Origin: Schaedlerella sp.
GTDB taxonomy: Bacteria > Bacillota > Clostridia > Lachnospirales > Lachnospiraceae
Direction: 5' to 3'
DNA length: 7,681 nt
Assembly (NCBI GenBank): GCA_020024595.1
Contig: JAHHTO010000116.1
Coordinates: forward strand, 1 to 7,681
A program made the translations under genes and the position numbers. Within the stretch, counting starts at the first letter, position 1. Every line of letters begins with the position of its first letter. Positions 5,703-7,681 of this stretch are shown here, piece after piece. Under the pieces are notes generated by a model. The model worked only from the letters and a program-made list of their open reading frames with translations, was not told the DNA's origin and searched no databases.

Positions 5703-6424
5703 TGAATCCACAAAATTCAAGTGAAATAAGATCCTTCTTAGATCCAAGGACCAAGATGCTTTTGGTTCTGACCATTGCCACCATCTGTGTTGCGGGAGGC
5801 AATCGCTTCCTCACCACTATGGCAAAAATCTTATTATCGTTGATTCCGTTTCTTCTCTATCTTTTTGAGAAGAGATGGAAGACAGCATTTTTGTATGGAG
5901 CGACCTTTGCAATCGCAACCTACGGTGGAATCGTGATCATCGGTAGAACCTATGGCGTATTGAACTTTATACTGGTTGCACTTTTTATGATCATTGCAAG
6001 ATTTATGCCAGGCCTTGCCATGGGAAGCTATCTTGTGACAACAACGACCGTCAGCGCTTTTATGGAGGCGATGCAAAGAATGCACATACCCCAATCGGTG
6101 AGTATAGCCCTTTCAGTTACATTTCGTTTCTTCCCGACCTTGAAAGAAGAGTATCAGTCTATCAATAAGGCGATGAGGGTAAGAGGAATCCGTTTTGGAG
6201 GAGGAAAGCCTTTTCAGATGTTGGAGTACCGGCTGATCCCGATGTTGATCTCAAGCCTTAAGATCAGTGACGAATTGTCGGCAGCAGCCCTTACAAGAGG
6301 ACTTGGATCTCCGAAACAACGAACCAATCTTTGCGAGATTGGATTTAAAATTCAAGATATTCTTGCAATCTTATTTTGTATCTTCAGTTGGATCATGTTG
6401 ATGTTTGATGGATTTATTATATAG
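5702..6424 (+). CDS. ecfT: ECF transporter transmembrane coupling protein EcfT
   Basis: 240 residues, the coupling subunit that links S component to the ATPases. Hydrophobic helices fill residues about 18-125 and 215-239. The cytoplasmic helical part carries the family pattern: VTFRFFPTLKEEY (139-151), then the first Arg-Gly motif MRVRGIRFGG (158-167) and the second LTRGLGS (197-203). These two X-R-G motifs fit the grooves of the two ATPase domains, which suits the fused double ATPase next door. The length is close to the family norm. Its ATG overlaps the S-component stop by one base (TAATG) and it has no strong ribosome site, so it is probably translated by coupling. Confidence 0.92.
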   Translation: MNPQNSSEIRSFLDPRTKMLLVLTIATICVAGGNRFLTTMAKILLSLIPFLLYLFEKRWKTAFLYGATFAIATYGGIVIIGRTYGVLNFILVALFMIIARFMPGLAMGSYLVTTTTVSAFMEAMQRMHIPQSVSIALSVTFRFFPTLKEEYQSINKAMRVRGIRFGGGKPFQMLEYRLIPMLISSLKISDELSAAALTRGLGSPKQRTNLCEIGFKIQDILAILFCIFSWIMLMFDGFII

Positions 6425-6432
6425 GTGATAAA

Positions 6433-7681
6433 ATGATTACTTGTAAAGATGTATCTTTTTCATATGAGAAAGAGCAGGAAAAGGATGTTCTTTATCATGT
6501 GAATTTAGAAATAAAGCGCGGAGAAGTTGTTCTTCTTTGCGGAGGCAGTGGCTGTGGAAAGACCACTCTTACCCGACTGATCAACGGTCTTATCCCTCAT
6601 TATTACGAGGGAAAATTAACAGGGGAGATTGTTGTGGATGGAAAAAATGTGGCGGACACCCAGCTTTATGATCTTTCTGAAGTAGTAGGCTCTGTGTTCC
6701 AGAATCCAAGATCTCAGTTTTTCAGTGTGGACACAACAGGAGAGTTGGTGTTTGGATGTGAAAATCAGGGAATGCCAAAGGAAGAGATCCTGTCTCGAAA
6801 AGAAAAAGTCGTAAAAGAATGTTCCATTGAAAAACTGATGGGACGCAGCATTTTCAATCTGTCAGGCGGCGAAAAACAAAAGATCGCCTGTGCAGGAGTG
6901 AGTATGATTGCACCAGATGTGGTGGTTCTTGATGAACCCACATCGAACCTGGATATCGAAGGAAGCTACATGTTAAGAGAGATGCTGGTGCGTTGGAAAA
7001 AGGAGAGAATGACCATCGTGATCGCAGAACACAGACTCTGGTTCTTAAGAAATCTTGCAGACAAGGTTATCTATTTAAAGGGCGGCAGGATCGAAGAAAT
7101 CCGATCAGGGGAAGACTTCTTTTTACAAAAGCCGGAGTTCTATCAAGAAAGAGGACTTCGAAGCGTAGTATTGCATAAGCCGGACTTGGAAAAGATTTCT
7201 TCCAACTGTGGTCAGATGATCTTGGAAAATGTTTCTTATTCTTACACAGGGAAAAAGGAAGTCCTTCACATTCCAAGACTGGAAATGCCACTTGGTAAGG
7301 TCATCGCCATTGTAGGACATAACGGTGCAGGAAAAAGCACCTTTGTCCAATGTATGTGTGGTCTTTTAAAACATGATAAAAGCATTCTTACGATTCACGG
7401 AAAGCAATATAAGGGGAAGAAGAGGATCAATCTTTGTTTCCCTGTTATGCAGGATGTCAATCATCAGCTCTTTGCAGAAAGCGTGCGGGATGAGATCCTG
7501 CTTTCCATGGAGGATGAGAATGAAGAGGAAGCAATGAACTATTTAAAAGAAATGGATCTGCTTTCGTATAAAGACGACCATCCGATGTCATTGTCTGGAG
7601 GTCAGAAACAAAGAGTAGCGATCGCTTCGGCGCTGGCATCTCAAAGGGAGATCCTGATCTTCGATGAGCCGACCAGCGGGT
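6433..7681 (+). CDS. Fused two-domain ECF transporter ATPase (EcfA1-EcfA2 type), 3'-partial
   Basis: Open to the window end, 416 codons seen. Two ABC ATPase domains in one chain hydrolyse ATP to drive the ECF transporter at the inner membrane face. Domain 1: Walker A GGSGCGKT (37-44), Q-loop Gln90, signature LSGGE (143-147), Walker B VVVLDEP (163-169), D-loop SNLD (171-174), switch His200. Domain 2 begins about 262: Walker A GHNGAGKS (295-302), Q-loop Gln340, signature LSGGQ (387-391), Walker B ILIFDEP (407-413); its D-loop and switch His lie beyond the window. All catalytic residues visible are intact, so both sites look active. It starts 8 bp after the ecfT stop, with a modest AGGTGA ribosome site. 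The fused layout is typical of dedicated ECF cassettes with MptD-like S components. Confidence 0.93.
   Translation, partial: MITCKDVSFSYEKEQEKDVLYHVNLEIKRGEVVLLCGGSGCGKTTLTRLINGLIPHYYEGKLTGEIVVDGKNVADTQLYDLSEVVGSVFQNPRSQFFSVDTTGELVFGCENQGMPKEEILSRKEKVVKECSIEKLMGRSIFNLSGGEKQKIACAGVSMIAPDVVVLDEPTSNLDIEGSYMLREMLVRWKKERMTIVIAEHRLWFLRNLADKVIYLKGGRIEEIRSGEDFFLQKPEFYQERGLRSVVLHKPDLEKISSNCGQMILENVSYSYTGKKEVLHIPRLEMPLGKVIAIVGHNGAGKSTFVQCMCGLLKHDKSILTIHGKQYKGKKRINLCFPVMQDVNHQLFAESVRDEILLSMEDENEEEAMNYLKEMDLLSYKDDHPMSLSGGQKQRVAIASALASQREILIFDEPTSG

Noticed and set aside
6993..7350. Small open frames on both strands within the ATPase region
   Set aside because: All overlap the uninterrupted, motif-rich ATPase frame from 6433 and lack motifs of their own.

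Overview
The window looks like a chromosomal segment of a low-GC Gram-positive anaerobe, most likely a Lachnospiraceae-type Clostridia member (Blautia/Dorea/Roseburia-like). That placement is inferred from strong AGGAGG-type ribosome sites, AT-rich codons, intrinsic terminators with U-tracts, a YesM/YesN two-component pair, a GPH sugar symporter and a dedicated ECF transporter cassette. All recognisable genes lie on the + strand. No RNA gene, CRISPR array or insertion sequence was seen.

Region 1 (1-3335) is a sugar-sensing regulatory cluster. It holds the C-terminal AraC-type DNA-binding domain of a YesN-like response regulator (cut by the window start), a YesM-like membrane histidine kinase with a Cache-like outer domain and HAMP, and a membrane-anchored sugar-binding protein. 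That last protein is strikingly like the E. coli galactose/glucose-binding protein MglB: the Ca2+ loop and most sugar contacts are visible. No ABC permease or ATPase for this sugar is in the window. The three genes are packed as an operon, so the binding protein is best read as a sensory subunit of the kinase, comparable to the XylFII-LytS xylose sensor of Clostridium beijerinckii. The kinase reading frame runs 128 bp into the binding-protein gene, which suggests a small frameshift at its 3' end.

Region 2 (3336-4873) starts with a perfect 17-bp inverted repeat and a promoter zone lacking a well-placed -35. These lead into a GPH-family (MelB-like) cation:sugar symporter gene, closed by a good intrinsic terminator. 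The likely logic is that external hexose or hexoside is sensed by the binding protein plus kinase, the AraC-type regulator activates the symporter promoter, and the symporter imports the sugar or a related glycoside.

Region 3 (4874-7681) begins with a 244-bp non-coding leader containing an extended -10 promoter and a GAGA-capped, terminator-like hairpin. An ECF (energy-coupling factor) vitamin/micronutrient-type transporter operon follows: a Trep_Strep/MptD-family S component of unknown substrate, EcfT, and a fused two-domain EcfA ATPase that runs off the window end. These genes overlap or nearly touch. They use more ATC and other GC-ending codons than the left half, so they may have a different history. 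No functional link between regions 2 and 3 is evident.
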